A stretch of 64,000 nucleotides of DNA from Confluentibacter sediminis (GCF_003258355.1 NZ_QKPO01000003.1:62001-126000); one strand, 5' to 3'; positions 27,756 through 36,762 are shown, counted from the first letter of the stretch. Made by a program: numbers and translations. Notes: generated by a model from the sequence alone, not told the origin.

Positions 27756-28814
27756 ATGAAATTAAATATTGCTCTTTTAGCCGGAGACGGTATAGGACCA
27801 GAAGTTATAGATCAAGCGGTAAAAGTAAGTGATGCTGTTGCTAAAAAATTCGGACACGATATTACTTGGATTCCAGCTTTAACAGGCGCAGCAGCTATTG
27901 ACGCTGTTGGTGAACCTTATCCAGATACCACACACGATATTTGTAAAAATGCGGATGCTGTATTGTTTGGTGCTATAGGTCATCCAAAATATGATAATGA
28001 TCCTTCAGCCCAAGTGCGTCCAGAACAAGGGTTGCTTAAAATGCGTAAAGCTTTAGGGTTGTTTGCAAATATCCGTCCAACATTTACATTTCCATCATTG
28101 ATTGATAAATCACCATTAAAAAGAGAGCGTATTGAAGGCACTGATTTAGTGATTTTACGTGAATTAACCGGTGGTATTTACTTTGGTGAAAAGGGTAGAA
28201 GAGATGGAGGTGAAACCGCTTTCGATAATTGTGTTTATACCAGGGAAGAAGTGGAGCGTTTAGCTAAAAAAGGTTTTGAATTAGCGATGACACGTTCTAA
28301 AAAATTGTGTTGTGTCGATAAAGCCAATGTTTTGGAAACCTCTCGTTTATGGAGAGAAACGGTTCAAGCCATGGAAAAAGATTATCCTGAAGTAAAAGTA
28401 AGTTATGAGTTTGTTGATGCTGTAGCCATGCGTTTGGTCCAATGGCCTAATAGTTATGATGTTTTGATTACTGAAAACTTATTTGGAGATATTTTAACAG
28501 ATGAAGCCTCTGTGATTTCGGGGTCTATGGGGTTAATGCCGTCGGCTTCTGTGGGAACGGATAACCAATTGTTTGAGCCTATTCACGGGTCATATCCTCA
28601 AGCTACGGGATTGAATATTGCCAATCCTATGGCGACTGTTTTATCGGCTGCTATGATGTTTGAAATGGCGTTTAATTTACAGGAAGAAGGTAAAGCTATA
28701 AGGGATGCTGTAAACAAAGCCTTAGCTGAAGGTATGGTGACTGAAGATTTAGCGGATGGCGGGAAAGCTTATGGAACCAAAGAAGTGGGGGACTGGTTAG
28801 CTGCTAATATCTAA
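27756..28814 (+). CDS. leuB: 3-isopropylmalate dehydrogenase
   Basis: 352 residues. Isocitrate/isopropylmalate dehydrogenase fold: [11 protein letters not shown] (start), [60 protein letters not shown], and [18 protein letters not shown]. Oxidatively decarboxylates 3-isopropylmalate, NAD-linked. Last gene of the leu cluster, closed by an intrinsic terminator. Confidence 0.97.
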   Translation: MKLNIALLAGDGIGPEVIDQAVKVSDAVAKKFGHDITWIPALTGAAAIDAVGEPYPDTTHDICKNADAVLFGAIGHPKYDNDPSAQVRPEQGLLKMRKALGLFANIRPTFTFPSLIDKSPLKRERIEGTDLVILRELTGGIYFGEKGRRDGGETAFDNCVYTREEVERLAKKGFELAMTRSKKLCCVDKANVLETSRLWRETVQAMEKDYPEVKVSYEFVDAVAMRLVQWPNSYDVLITENLFGDILTDEASVISGSMGLMPSASVGTDNQLFEPIHGSYPQATGLNIANPMATVLSAAMMFEMAFNLQEEGKAIRDAVNKALAEGMVTEDLADGGKAYGTKEVGDWLAANI

Positions 28815-28834
28815 CAAGTATACTTTATATAAAC

Positions 28835-28868
28835 AAAAAGGTGAATCAGATATGGTTCACCTTTTTGT
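28835..28868 (+). terminator. Intrinsic terminator after leuB
   Basis: AAAAAGGTGAA (28835-28845) pairs with TTCACCTTTTT (28856-28866) around a 10-base loop; the 3' side is the T-run. Confidence 0.85.
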
Positions 28869-28901
28869 TTTATTGTCATCACTGACTTCGTCTAATTTTT
28901 A

Positions 28902-28964
28902 ATTTCCTGCGAAGGCAGGAATCTCAGTAAAGAATGGATTCCGCATCCCGTGCGGAATGACAAA
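28902..28964. repeat. REP-like double palindrome
   Basis: Two adjacent hairpins: TTCCTGC/GCAGGAA (28904-28921) and ATTCCGCA/TGCGGAAT (28938-28958), followed by GACA. Same family as the decayed copy at 13050. Sits between convergent leuB and the MscS gene. Confidence 0.6.
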
Positions 28965-29007
28965 GTTATACCTTCAGCTAAATAATGAGATTGCTTCACC
29001 TCATAAA

Positions 29008-30270
29008 TTAATCTCGTCGCGTAGGTGTTTGTTTAAAACTCGTGCCACTAGGGAGTTCAAAAACCTCTAGTCCAAAATAGGGAAGGGCTGCTAATAAATG
29101 ATCAAAAATATCAGACATGATGTATTCGTAATTTTCCCAACGTTTGTCACTGCTGAAAGCATAGATTTCCATAGGAATCCCTTGGGATGTTGGCGCTAAT
29201 TGTCTCGCCATAATCATCATGTCTTTATTGATGGCGGAATGATTTTTCAAGTACACATCAATATATTTTCTAAAAACACCAATATTGGTCAGGTTTCTGC
29301 CATTTAACAGGAGACCTTTATCAACATTGTTTTCTGTATTGTATTTTTTTATATCGCTTTGTCTGGTTTCCAAATAAGAGGTGATAAGTTGAATCTTTGC
29401 TAATTGATTCACGTCGTCTTGGGTTAAATATTTAATGCATTCCTGTTTAATAAACAAAGCGCGCTTAATCCGTCTGCCGTCAGAATTCGTCATGCCTCGC
29501 CAGTTTTTAAACGAATCTGAAATCAGGGCATAGGTAGGGATGGTGGTAATGGTTTTATCGAAATTTTGGACTTTAACAGTAGCTAGGTTAATTTCAATCA
29601 CATCGCCATCGGCACCATATTTTTCAAAGGTTACCCAATCGCCAATGCGTACCATATCGTTTATAGAGACTTGAATACTGGCTACAAAACCGAGAATAGT
29701 GTCCTTAAATATTAAAATGATGACTGCCGAAGCTGCTCCTAAGCCCGTTACAAAATTTAAAAAAGGAATGCGGGTAATGATGGCAATCGCTGAAAATAGT
29801 CCAATGACCCAAATAAAGATCATAAATACTTGTATATAGCTATCTATGGGTTTGTCCCTTAAATTGGGTAGGGTTTTAAAATAATCTTTTAGGGTATGTA
29901 GGACGCTTCTAACGATCCATAATGCTAAGACAATGGCAAAGACTTTTAAGCCTCGTTCAAAAAAGTTTTCAAAGGCAGGGAAGTCAACAAATACCAGTGG
30001 TATGAATTCTAAGGCAATTAATAATGGTACTATATGGGCTACATTTGTAGGTACTCTGTTGGTGATTAATAAATCATCAAAATTGGTTTTAGTTCGTTTT
30101 GCAAATTGGCTAAATGTTGTAATTAAAAGCCTTTTAATTATAAAATCTACAATAAAAACTAGGAGTAAAAGCGCTAAGACCAGCACGAATGCATTTAAAT
30201 TAATTGCTAAAGTATCTGTTGCCCCTAGTTCTTTTAAGTATTTGTAAACTAGGTGATTTATACTATCCAT
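29008..30270 (-). CDS. Mechanosensitive ion channel, MscS family (YbdG-like)
   Basis: 420 residues. Several N-terminal membrane helices (~25-45, 65-90, 105-120, 140-160), then the pore helix and MscS core GLGAASAVIILIFKDTILGFVASIQVSINDMVRIGDWVTFEKYGADGDVIEINLATVKVQNFD, and a large cytoplasmic C-terminal part. The GDVIEIN and DKTITTIPTY segments are closest to the YbdG/MscM type of small-conductance channels that answer osmotic downshift. Start overlaps the DUF3817 gene by 8 bases. Confidence 0.9.
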   Translation of the reverse strand: MDSINHLVYKYLKELGATDTLAINLNAFVLVLALLLLVFIVDFIIKRLLITTFSQFAKRTKTNFDDLLITNRVPTNVAHIVPLLIALEFIPLVFVDFPAFENFFERGLKVFAIVLALWIVRSVLHTLKDYFKTLPNLRDKPIDSYIQVFMIFIWVIGLFSAIAIITRIPFLNFVTGLGAASAVIILIFKDTILGFVASIQVSINDMVRIGDWVTFEKYGADGDVIEINLATVKVQNFDKTITTIPTYALISDSFKNWRGMTNSDGRRIKRALFIKQECIKYLTQDDVNQLAKIQLITSYLETRQSDIKKYNTENNVDKGLLLNGRNLTNIGVFRKYIDVYLKNHSAINKDMMIMARQLAPTSQGIPMEIYAFSSDKRWENYEYIMSDIFDHLLAALPYFGLEVFELPSGTSFKQTPTRRD

Positions 30271-30559
30271 TGCTTTGGGTTTTTAAATATGTTTTATCAA
30301 TATAAAATGTTCCAAAAGGAATGATGGCAGCCAATAAAATGGTCGTAAATTGTTTTGTGTTCCACTTTAATTCGCTTTTAAGCATGATGGCTAAAACGAT
30401 ATAAGTGATAAACAACAAACCGTGAGGCATGCCTAGTAGTTTTACATATTGTGGATCCTCGGCAAAATACTTAATGGGCGTGGCAATAAACAGCAATAAT
30501 ATATAGGATATTCCTTCTAAAAAGGCAATGGCACGAAAGATATTTAGTAGTGAAAACAT
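30263..30559 (-). CDS. DUF3817 family membrane protein
   Basis: 98 residues with three membrane helices (~5-26, 41-60, 71-88). The order LNIFRAIAFLEGISYILLLFIATPIKYF...PHGLLFITYIVL fits DUF3817 (YdzA-like) small integral membrane proteins of unknown role. It overlaps the downstream MscS gene by 8 bases and probably is translationally coupled to it. A -7 box lies just upstream. Confidence 0.85.
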   Translation of the reverse strand: MFSLLNIFRAIAFLEGISYILLLFIATPIKYFAEDPQYVKLLGMPHGLLFITYIVLAIMLKSELKWNTKQFTTILLAAIIPFGTFYIDKTYLKTQSNG

Positions 30560-30577
30560 ACATTTTATTTTAATTTA

Positions 30578-30585
30578 CAAAAATA
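30578..30585 (-). promoter_or_regulatory. Candidate -7 box for the DUF3817-MscS pair
   Basis: On the minus strand TATTTTTG, 19 bases before the ATG of the DUF3817 gene. Perfect TAnnTTTG match; -33 element not clear. Confidence 0.45.
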
Positions 30586-30624
30586 GGGTATCTAGATTAT
30601 TTAACGGTTTTATCTTATAAATTT

Positions 30625-31242
30625 TTAAAATACATGGAACAGGATCAGTCCGTATATTAGAAAACGCACTAAGCGCAAAGATCCAAACAGCATGACATTT
30701 TTGAAGGGGAATTTAATAAGGCCTGCTGCCATACAGGATATTGAAAATGGTAAAGGAAGCAAAGCCCCTACAACAATTAAAAAGCCGCCCCATTTTTTGG
30801 AGTTTTTTAGCTGTTTGGCCATTTTGACTTCTAGGTAATTATGTACTACTGGTATGTTTGTAATGGCTATCCCAATCCAATAGGATAAAAGTCCTCCAAC
30901 ATATGATAGGCTTCCTAAAATGCCAAGAAACACCCAAGGCATATCCATTTTTGCAGACCAGGCAATAAAAATTTCTGGAGGGACTAAACCTAAAATGGTT
31001 TCGGAAATAAAAAATACGCTTAAAACACCCCAAGCTGGTAGGGTATCGGTCATACGTACCAATAGGGTATTAATGTTGTAATAATGATTGAAAACAAATA
31101 CACCAGCTACTAAAACAATAATGTAGGGTAATGCTTTTAAAACACTTTTCCACACAAAAGAGTAAAAACCAGTGTATTGATAATACTGGTGTAGTAGTTT
31201 TGAACGTGATTTTCCTGTATTGGTTTTTGTTTTTGACTTCAT
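30625..31242 (-). CDS. VTT/YqaA-type membrane protein
   Basis: 205 residues from the ATG at 31242 (MKSKTKTN); an in-frame ATG at 31254 is only four codons upstream and within a few bases of the presumed transcription start. Four to five membrane helices; LPAWGVLSVFFISETILGLVPPEIFIAWSAKMDMPW, GSLSYVGGLLSYWIG and GALLPLPFSISCMAAGLIKFPFKNVMLFGSLRLVRFLIYG match the DedA-related VTT (SNARE-associated) family, whose members move or scramble lipids. The exact job here is not known. Confidence 0.8.
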   Translation of the reverse strand: MKSKTKTNTGKSRSKLLHQYYQYTGFYSFVWKSVLKALPYIIVLVAGVFVFNHYYNINTLLVRMTDTLPAWGVLSVFFISETILGLVPPEIFIAWSAKMDMPWVFLGILGSLSYVGGLLSYWIGIAITNIPVVHNYLEVKMAKQLKNSKKWGGFLIVVGALLPLPFSISCMAAGLIKFPFKNVMLFGSLRLVRFLIYGLILFHVF

Positions 31243-31267
31243 TAATGATAGCAAACGTTTTAAGCTG

Positions 31268-31275
31268 CAAAGATA
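31268..31275 (-). promoter_or_regulatory. Candidate -7 box for the VTT-type gene
   Basis: Minus strand TATCTTTG followed by C, a full TAnnTTTG(C) match, 26 bases before ATG 31242 and 14 before ATG 31254. The spacing favours the downstream ATG. Confidence 0.5.
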
Positions 31276-31344
31276 GTATTTACTAAGAGGCTTTAAATAT
31301 TAGAAACTGTAATTAACAAACATTTAATATGGGCTTTTGTAAAA

Positions 31345-31377
31345 TAAAAAGGCTCGAAACATGAATTTTCGAGCCTT
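31345..31377 (-). terminator. Intrinsic terminator reading leftward
   Basis: AAGGCTCGAAA (31349-31359) pairs with TTTCGAGCCTT (31367-31377). The T-rich side (TTTTTATTTT) follows on the minus strand, so it stops transcripts coming from the ferritin-like genes, about 275 bases past their last stop. Confidence 0.7.
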
Positions 31378-31491
31378 AATATCAAATAAAGTTTAGTGGG
31401 TTGGTTTAGTTGGTACTAATATATAAAAAATGTCGTAAAATATGGTATGTAATAATATTTTGAGGCCATAATTATGTATTTTGAATAAAAT

Positions 31492-31596
31492 TTGTCAGTT
31501 CGAAAGGATTTTAGCATTGAAAATGAGGAAATAGTATGAAGAATTTAATGGGTCTTGATACACTTTTCTATCAAAAACTAGTTATCGAACTGACAA
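31492..31596. repeat. 105-base element with 12-bp terminal inverted repeats
   Basis: Ends TTGTCAGTTCGA (31492-31503) and TCGAACTGACAA (31585-31596) are exact inverted copies. The inside contains GTCTTGATACAC...TATC, like the CTCGATAC/ACTCGAACTGAC units at 52.7 kb. Probably a decayed member of the same palindromic family. The rest of the 31243-31652 gap shows only the terminator. Confidence 0.6.
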
Positions 31597-31652
31597 TGCA
31601 TTGGATTTTAGAAATGAAATGGCACAACAATATGGATATTATGCCTATTGGA

Positions 31653-32105
31653 TTATTTGAAAAAACTAATTAGTTGGTCCATTTTAAGTCTATCTAATTT
31701 AATAACGGTAACCTGTTCTTTTATGATAAATCTGATGTTGGAAGGCAGGTTGGGATGCTTTAATAGATTGTCGTAATCTTTCAATGCCGCGGTATCACCC
31801 CTCAGTGATTCTTGTAGCATGGCTTCTTCACTAGCATCTAAAAACATGTTGGGATCTATCCAGGCTGGGGTTTGAATGGTTTCTGTTAAAGTGCCTTCCA
31901 TCTTGGGGACATTGAAGGCGGTCTTTAACTCGGATAGTAATCTATCATTAAACAAACCTCTATGATGCGCTTTTTGTGTAAAAAATAATTTAATATCCTT
32001 TTGTTTAGCCATCTCTGCTGCTTTCAAGAATCCTTTATGAGCATCCACATTTCTTTCATAGATATCCTTAACTAAACTATATAGTTTTTCTTTTGTAATA
32101 CTCAT
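31653..32105 (-). CDS. PA2169/DUF2383-type ferritin-like protein
   Basis: 150 residues from ATG 32105 (MSITKEKLYSLVKDIYERNVDAHKGF); the longer frame to 32117 starts with TTG. Four-helix-bundle, with the N-terminal LVKDIYERNVDAHKGFLKAAE and HHRGLFNDRLLSELK characteristic of the DUF2383 family. Ferritin-like folds of this kind are linked to general stress in Bacteroidota. It is downstream of a YciF-type gene with a 12-base gap, forming a stress pair. Confidence 0.8.
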   Translation of the reverse strand: MSITKEKLYSLVKDIYERNVDAHKGFLKAAEMAKQKDIKLFFTQKAHHRGLFNDRLLSELKTAFNVPKMEGTLTETIQTPAWIDPNMFLDASEEAMLQESLRGDTAALKDYDNLLKHPNLPSNIRFIIKEQVTVIKLDRLKMDQLISFFK

Positions 32106-32117
32106 ACAATCAAACAA

Positions 32118-32600
32118 TTAAATGGCTTTTTTATTGAGTCTGCCTTCTGCTAATTGATCTAAGGTTTCATCGGCACTGTATTCTTCATCCAAGGTTTTTT
32201 TAAGGATTTTGGCAATGTCATCGTGTCCTAATTCTTTGGCATATCGGGCTGCGGTTCCATAACCGGAAATCTCATAATGTTCTACTCGTTGTGCTTCAGC
32301 GATTAAGCCAGCATCCATCACTTCATGGTTAGTGGTTTCTTTCATAAAACTTTCGGCTTCTTTTATAAGGCCTTCCATAGCTTTGCATGTTTCACCGCCG
32401 GGCTTAATATCTAGGGTTTTGCATATGTTAACCAATCGTTCTTTATGTTCTTTGGTTTCTTCTAAGTGGCTTTCAAAGGCATCTTTTAGCTTTGTATCTG
32501 TGGCTTTTTTTACCATTTTTGGTAAAGCTTCAATAAGTTGGGATTCTGCACTGTACAGATCTTTTAATTGATGTTCAAAAAGGTCTTCTAAATTTTTCAT
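32118..32600 (-). CDS. YciE/YciF ferritin-like (DUF892) protein
   Basis: 160 residues. LEDLFEHQLKDLYSAESQLIEALPKMVKKA at the start and HLEETKEHKERLVNICKTLDIKPGGETCKAMEGLIKEA, then DAGLIAEAQRVEHYEISGYGTAARYAKELG: the DUF892 signature with Glu/His that may bind a di-iron centre. Stress-inducible in enterics; function poorly known. First of two ferritin-like genes on this strand. Confidence 0.92.
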   Translation of the reverse strand: MKNLEDLFEHQLKDLYSAESQLIEALPKMVKKATDTKLKDAFESHLEETKEHKERLVNICKTLDIKPGGETCKAMEGLIKEAESFMKETTNHEVMDAGLIAEAQRVEHYEISGYGTAARYAKELGHDDIAKILKKTLDEEYSADETLDQLAEGRLNKKAI

Positions 32601-32729
32601 GGGATTTTTTGTTTAGGATTAATCGTGTAAATGTATTAGGTCTTTAAACAAACGTGTAACACAATCCACATGAATGCTAACACAAAGGAGCAGAGTGCAT
32701 GACAGGAGGGGGGAAATTATTCATATAGG

Positions 32730-33779
32730 TTAGCTTTTTAGGTTTTTCTTTTTTTCTAGCCAGGCATCTAAATATTCTTTTCTGAAGTCGGATGGTGATT
32801 TGCCGTATTCTTCTTTAAAAATCTTAGACAAGTAACTTTTACTGGTGATGCCGGTTAAATGGACAATGTCTGATATGGAGTAGTCTGTATTTATAATTAG
32901 GTTGCTGATTAGGGATAATCGGGTTCGTTGTATATACTGGTTTACTGTCGTGCCATATAGATATTGAAAGCCTTCTTGTAATTTATTGGGATTTAATCCT
33001 ACAGCTGTGGCAATATCTTTGATGGTGATTTTTTCTGAAATTTGATGGGAAATCAATTTAGCTGCGGTGTCTATTTGGTCGATTTCTGATTGTCTAAGAA
33101 TGCTTCTTTTGGGGGCTTCTACTAAATCGTCTTCAAATTGAATGATTTGTTCGGTAAGGACTTGATATGATTTGCCTTCTAAAAACAGCTTTTTTAAAAA
33201 ATCTTTACCTTCAAAAATCTGCATGTCTCTAAATAAACTTGCCAGCTTTAGGCTGTAAAAACCGTTGTAATAAAATGGTTTTTTAGCCAAAATGTCATTA
33301 AACAGGTCTTGTAGTTTGGAGTTCATGGTAATAAGGTCGCATTCAATTTTACTTTTAAAGACACTTCGTACAATTTCAAGGCTGTTAATGATAAATTGTT
33401 CGTTTTCTTTAAAGGATAGTATGTGGCCATTTAATAAGCTGCTGGCTACAATAACTTGCTGATATTTTGTAATGGTATTGAGGGTGCTGGAATTTTCGAA
33501 TCTGTGGTCTAATGAGCCTTCTAGACAGTATAGAAATTTTAAGGGATGGACTTCGTTTAATGTGAAATGAAATTCTACGGCTTCATTAAAGAGACAATTG
33601 TATTCTATTAATCCCATGCCGCCATCAAAATTAATCCCTTTAATGTATCCTGTGCCTAAATGTTTTGGAATGTCTAAATAATATTCACCGCAGCTACCGG
33701 AGTAGTTGGTGCTAAATGCTTTGGCGATGTCCCTAATGACATCCCCCAGAGGCAGAGACTTAACTTCTATTTTAATCAT
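32730..33779 (-). CDS. AraC family transcriptional regulator
   Basis: 349 residues. C-terminal double helix-turn-helix (~245-340): ITIKDIATAVGLNPNKLQEGFQYLYGTTVNQYIQRTRL and DIVHLTGITSKSYLSKIFKEEYGKSPSDFRKEYL. The N-terminal ~230 residues are the effector half with a cupin-like beta pattern; ligand unknown. Located upstream of the ferritin-like genes on the same strand, separated by 129 bases, so it may regulate them, which is inference only. Confidence 0.9.
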   Translation of the reverse strand: MIKIEVKSLPLGDVIRDIAKAFSTNYSGSCGEYYLDIPKHLGTGYIKGINFDGGMGLIEYNCLFNEAVEFHFTLNEVHPLKFLYCLEGSLDHRFENSSTLNTITKYQQVIVASSLLNGHILSFKENEQFIINSLEIVRSVFKSKIECDLITMNSKLQDLFNDILAKKPFYYNGFYSLKLASLFRDMQIFEGKDFLKKLFLEGKSYQVLTEQIIQFEDDLVEAPKRSILRQSEIDQIDTAAKLISHQISEKITIKDIATAVGLNPNKLQEGFQYLYGTTVNQYIQRTRLSLISNLIINTDYSISDIVHLTGITSKSYLSKIFKEEYGKSPSDFRKEYLDAWLEKKKNLKS

Positions 33780-34113
33780 GTATTTTTTGTTTTAAATGTA
33801 ATACATCAAAAAGTCATATCAAAATGTGGTTATAGCAATCAATATATGGTTTCAACCTGCAAAATTTATGCACATAGTTTACCATGTTAGATGCACTAAA
33901 TATCTAAAAAAGCCAGCAACCACTGACTATTGTGGTTGGAATAAGAAAGCTGTTTTTATATTATTTACACTTACAATTAATTATCTATACTTACAATTAA
34001 TACAGAAAAAGTTTGCAAAAACAAATAATATGTTTTATTTTAACTCAATTATAATGAAGGAGTTACCGAAAATCCTTAATATTAAAAGAGAGTAGGACCT
34101 TAAACTATTTATT
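33780..34113. other. Intergenic gap, no gene supported
   Basis: 334 A/T-rich bases between divergent genes. An 89-codon frame (33826-34095) is present but has no family look, no leader and unfavourable composition, so I do not call it. No -7 box with perfect match was found. Confidence 0.5.
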
Positions 34114-34578
34114 ATGAAAATTAAATTTGTAATCATGTTTGCATGTGTTTCAGTGCTATTTTTTTCAGCTTTTAAGAGCATGGATTCTAAAGGCACCAAT
34201 CCAACAGATCCCGTTTTAGATTTTATTAAGAGTGAGTATATAAGCTCATCGCATTCGGAAAAGTTAAAAACTGTTATGAAAGAGGATTTTAGTGATTTAT
34301 TTGATGAAGTCTATCAAATAGACATACATTTAAATAAACAGAACGTTTATTATTATGCTGTCTATGGCTTGAAGGATAACAAAAAGACGATAGAGCTGTT
34401 CAAAACGTCAAAAGAGAATGTTGAAAAGGAATTTTTCCCATCCTTTAAAATCAATCAAACGAATGTTTCCGGCGATCCTTATTGTTATTGGCAGATTGAA
34501 CAAGAAAGATGTGGTTATGAACCAGATTATATTTCCATAAGATGTGGGTTAGTTAGTAAAGGTTGTCAATCTTTTTAA
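34114..34578 (+). CDS. Small secreted protein of unknown function
   Basis: 154 residues with an N-terminal hydrophobic signal (IKFVIMFACVSVLFFSAF). The rest has no recognised domain; the C-terminal third has four Cys (YCYWQIEQERCGYEP...IRCGLVSKGCQSF) that could make two disulfides, as fits export. Stand-alone gene ended by a terminator. Might be a phage- or toxin-like secreted peptide, but nothing proves it. Confidence 0.6.
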   Translation: MKIKFVIMFACVSVLFFSAFKSMDSKGTNPTDPVLDFIKSEYISSSHSEKLKTVMKEDFSDLFDEVYQIDIHLNKQNVYYYAVYGLKDNKKTIELFKTSKENVEKEFFPSFKINQTNVSGDPYCYWQIEQERCGYEPDYISIRCGLVSKGCQSF

Positions 34579-34609
34579 AATATTTTGTGAACTTAAATGG
34601 TAAATTTAT

Positions 34610-34637
34610 AAACACGCTATTTGATAGCGTGTTTATT
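34610..34637 (+). terminator. Intrinsic terminator
   Basis: AAACACGCTAT (34610-34620), TTG loop, ATAGCGTGTTT (34624-34634), then ATT. An 11-bp perfect stem closing the 34114 gene. Confidence 0.8.
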
Positions 34638-34730
34638 GTTAATAAGAGTAGTATATATAATTCTATTTTACATAATATAAATTATAGTACATATTGTGTT
34701 GTTAGTAGGTAGTGCCATTGTATGCTTATG

Positions 34731-34760
34731 GATAAGTTTTTTAGACTTATAGCGACAGCC
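34731..34760 (+). repeat. Flanking motif, left copy
   Basis: GATAAGTTTTTTAGACTTAT then AGCGACAGCC; shares its core TAGACTT(A/G)TAGCGAC(A/G)GC with 40558-40585 in the same orientation. The two copies bracket the unknown gene and the restriction-modification locus. Confidence 0.55.
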
Positions 34761-34818
34761 ATTTTGCAACTCTGCTAATGGTGGCTAATTTAGATAAAAG
34801 ATTTTTATATGTAATAGA

Positions 34819-34895
34819 TTTATGATTTACTATTTATGATTTACTATTTATGATTTACTATTTATGATTTATTATTTATGATTTACTATTTATGA
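34819..34895. repeat. 14-bp tandem repeat, about 5.5 copies
   Basis: Unit TTTATGATTTACTA repeated at 34819, 34833, 34847, 34861 (one C to T change) and 34875, plus half a unit. It runs over the stop codon of the minus-strand gene at 34886: the CTA of the unit is that gene's TAG stop. Period 14 is not a codon multiple. Confidence 0.9.
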
Positions 34896-35551
34896 GATGG
34901 TTTAGGAATGTTTGTGTGTTCTATTTTACATAATAATGGGATGGTTTGTTGGCTTGTGCTTATTCCATGGTATTCTGGTTGTACTGGTTGGTAGCTTTGG
35001 TGTTTTGATTGCCATTGGAGGTTGGATAGCATACTTAGTACTGCTGTGAACTGTACGTGTGTGGCCTTTTTAGGAATTTTTTTAAGGTGTTCTTCTGAAA
35101 TTTTTGGGAGGGTTATGGTGATATTATTTTGGTTGTGATGGCCTGTCATGCTTGGTTTTGCTGTGTATAATTGATTAAACGCTTGATTTTTGTTTAATTG
35201 AAAGCCTATAAGGGCTTCTGGATTGTTATGTATATGGGCTTCTCTTTGACCGTGTGTGCCACTCCCCTTTTGGATTATTTTATGACATACTCCTGTTAAG
35301 CGACTTGCCATATAGCTGTCTTTGAATGTTGTGGCTGTGTCTCCCAAGCTTTGACGGATGGCTTTTGAGAGGCTGGAGGCTCCTCCGAACTCCTGGTTGT
35401 TATGTTTTACTTTTACAAATGCTGGGTCTGTTTGGATGCGTTCTTTGGAGGGCCCGACCGCACGACGGGCCACATCTATTCCGTTAAGTTGGTAATAGCT
35501 TACCCCATTAAGCGTGCCTTTTATTTTTATAAGCCCTTTTTGCTTAGGCAT
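34886..35551 (-). CDS. Conserved Bacteroidota protein of unknown function
   Basis: 221 residues, basic, no signal peptide. The opening KQKGLIKIKGTLNGVSYYQLNGIDVARRAVGPSKERIQTDPAFVKVKHNNQEFGGASSLSKAIRQSL belongs to a pattern I have seen in many Bacteroidota proteins (a short beta-rich start, then ...KERI..DPAF...N..EFG), none with known function. His-rich middle. The stop lies within the 14-bp tandem repeat, so its C terminus may vary with repeat number or may have been newly made by it. Copies of TTCTRTTTTACATAA occur on both sides. Confidence 0.65.
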   Translation of the reverse strand: MPKQKGLIKIKGTLNGVSYYQLNGIDVARRAVGPSKERIQTDPAFVKVKHNNQEFGGASSLSKAIRQSLGDTATTFKDSYMASRLTGVCHKIIQKGSGTHGQREAHIHNNPEALIGFQLNKNQAFNQLYTAKPSMTGHHNQNNITITLPKISEEHLKKIPKKATHVQFTAVLSMLSNLQWQSKHQSYQPVQPEYHGISTSQQTIPLLCKIEHTNIPKPSHK

Positions 35552-35733
35552 GTAGAAGCGTGTTATTTTTACTACGCTAAGGTATTAAAAAATTTGAATT
35601 TAGGTTATCTTTAAAGTTCTAAATAAATGGCATTTACTAGACCCCTAAAATGTGGACGTTTCACTCATCTATTGTTTTACTAAAATTTTGTGAGGTCAAG
35701 TTAAATATCGAGATTCTGTTTTACATAAATGAA

Positions 35734-36734
35734 TTATATAGTAGTCAGAAAGGTATTTAACTGTGTAAAAATAGCTTTAGGGACTTTCAAAGTAGAACTT
35801 CTACCACCGCCCATTCCAGCACCACCACCTTGTTGTATCCAACTACAGCCTTTTAGAAGGTCGGAAAATTTAATTGCCCACCAATCAACAGTTGATCTAT
35901 GTGCATCTACTTCTTCTACAACATATATAGCATCCATATTATTGCTCAATGAAATAAAATATGAAAGTTTAGCAAAAGGTCCAACATCAATTCCAAACCA
36001 GTCACCAATTTGTGAGTCATTAGCAGCTGTTTTACTTTTAAATTCTACAGGATAGGATTTGCCTGAATTACTAACTAAAAAAAATCTAAATCATTATTAG
36101 AAACCACGTAATTTCTTTGTAAAAAATATCTAACATAATCTTTCCAAAATAAATTAGTAACAATGTGATTATCATTCCAAATAGGAAGAGTCCTATCGAT
36201 CCTATGTAATGCATATGCTCTCATGCCTAATGCTCCCGTTCGTGGTGAAAAATTATTCATTACTGTTGTAATGGGAACAGGAACTAATCCTTGATCTCCA
36301 ACTTTTTTAAAGTTTATATCATAACTTCTTAAATAATTTCCTATTGCAGGTATAATGAATAAGTTTTCATTAATAGCATTCAAAATAGTATTACATTCTG
36401 CAAAATACACTCTAATACCAGCTTGTTGAAAGTATGAATGTGCTAATACTTGTCCTGAAAATGAAGGAGGGGTAATAATTCCAGACCACGTAAATGCCTT
36501 TGGTATTGGTAAAACAGCAATCCTGTTTTTTGTTGGTAAATTTGTTATATTAATATTACCTGGTGAAATAATCCATCCGCCAGGAATAATAAACTGGTAG
36601 AGGCTTCTTAATGGGGCAGTATTTAAATGATTTTCAAACCTTACTTCAGCTTCTATGCCAATTACTTTGTTAGTATTAATAGAAGACCATTGTGTCTCTA
36701 AAAATCTAATTGCGTTTTCTCTATTATTAGGCAT
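35734..36734 (-). pseudogene. PD-(D/E)XK-like restriction nuclease, frameshifted in a T8 run
   Basis: An intact frame runs from ATG 36734 to a TAG at 36075 (219 residues). The run of eight T in the coding strand (36077-36084) is the break: one more T would join it to the frame ending at 35734, giving about 333 residues. Across the join the text reads NDLDFF-LVSNSGKSYPVEFKSKTAANDSQIGDW, i.e. D...ExK of a PD-(D/E)XK nuclease split between D and ExK. Third gene of the restriction-modification locus, 28 bases after the MvaI/BcnI-like gene. Could be phase variation, a dead gene or a sequencing slip. Confidence 0.75.
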
Positions 36735-36762
36735 AAAAAATAATTTACACCAAGATATAAAT

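Noticed and set aside
33826-34095. 89-codon plus-strand frame between AraC and the 34114 gene
   Set aside because: No domain, no sensible start context, low-complexity A/T composition; looks like chance.
34819-34895. Short regularly spaced repeats as a CRISPR array
   Set aside because: A direct 14-bp tandem with no spacers and no cas genes in the window.
35729-36055. 108-codon plus-strand frame opposite the broken nuclease
   Set aside because: Antisense to a coding stretch whose translation is clearly nuclease-like.
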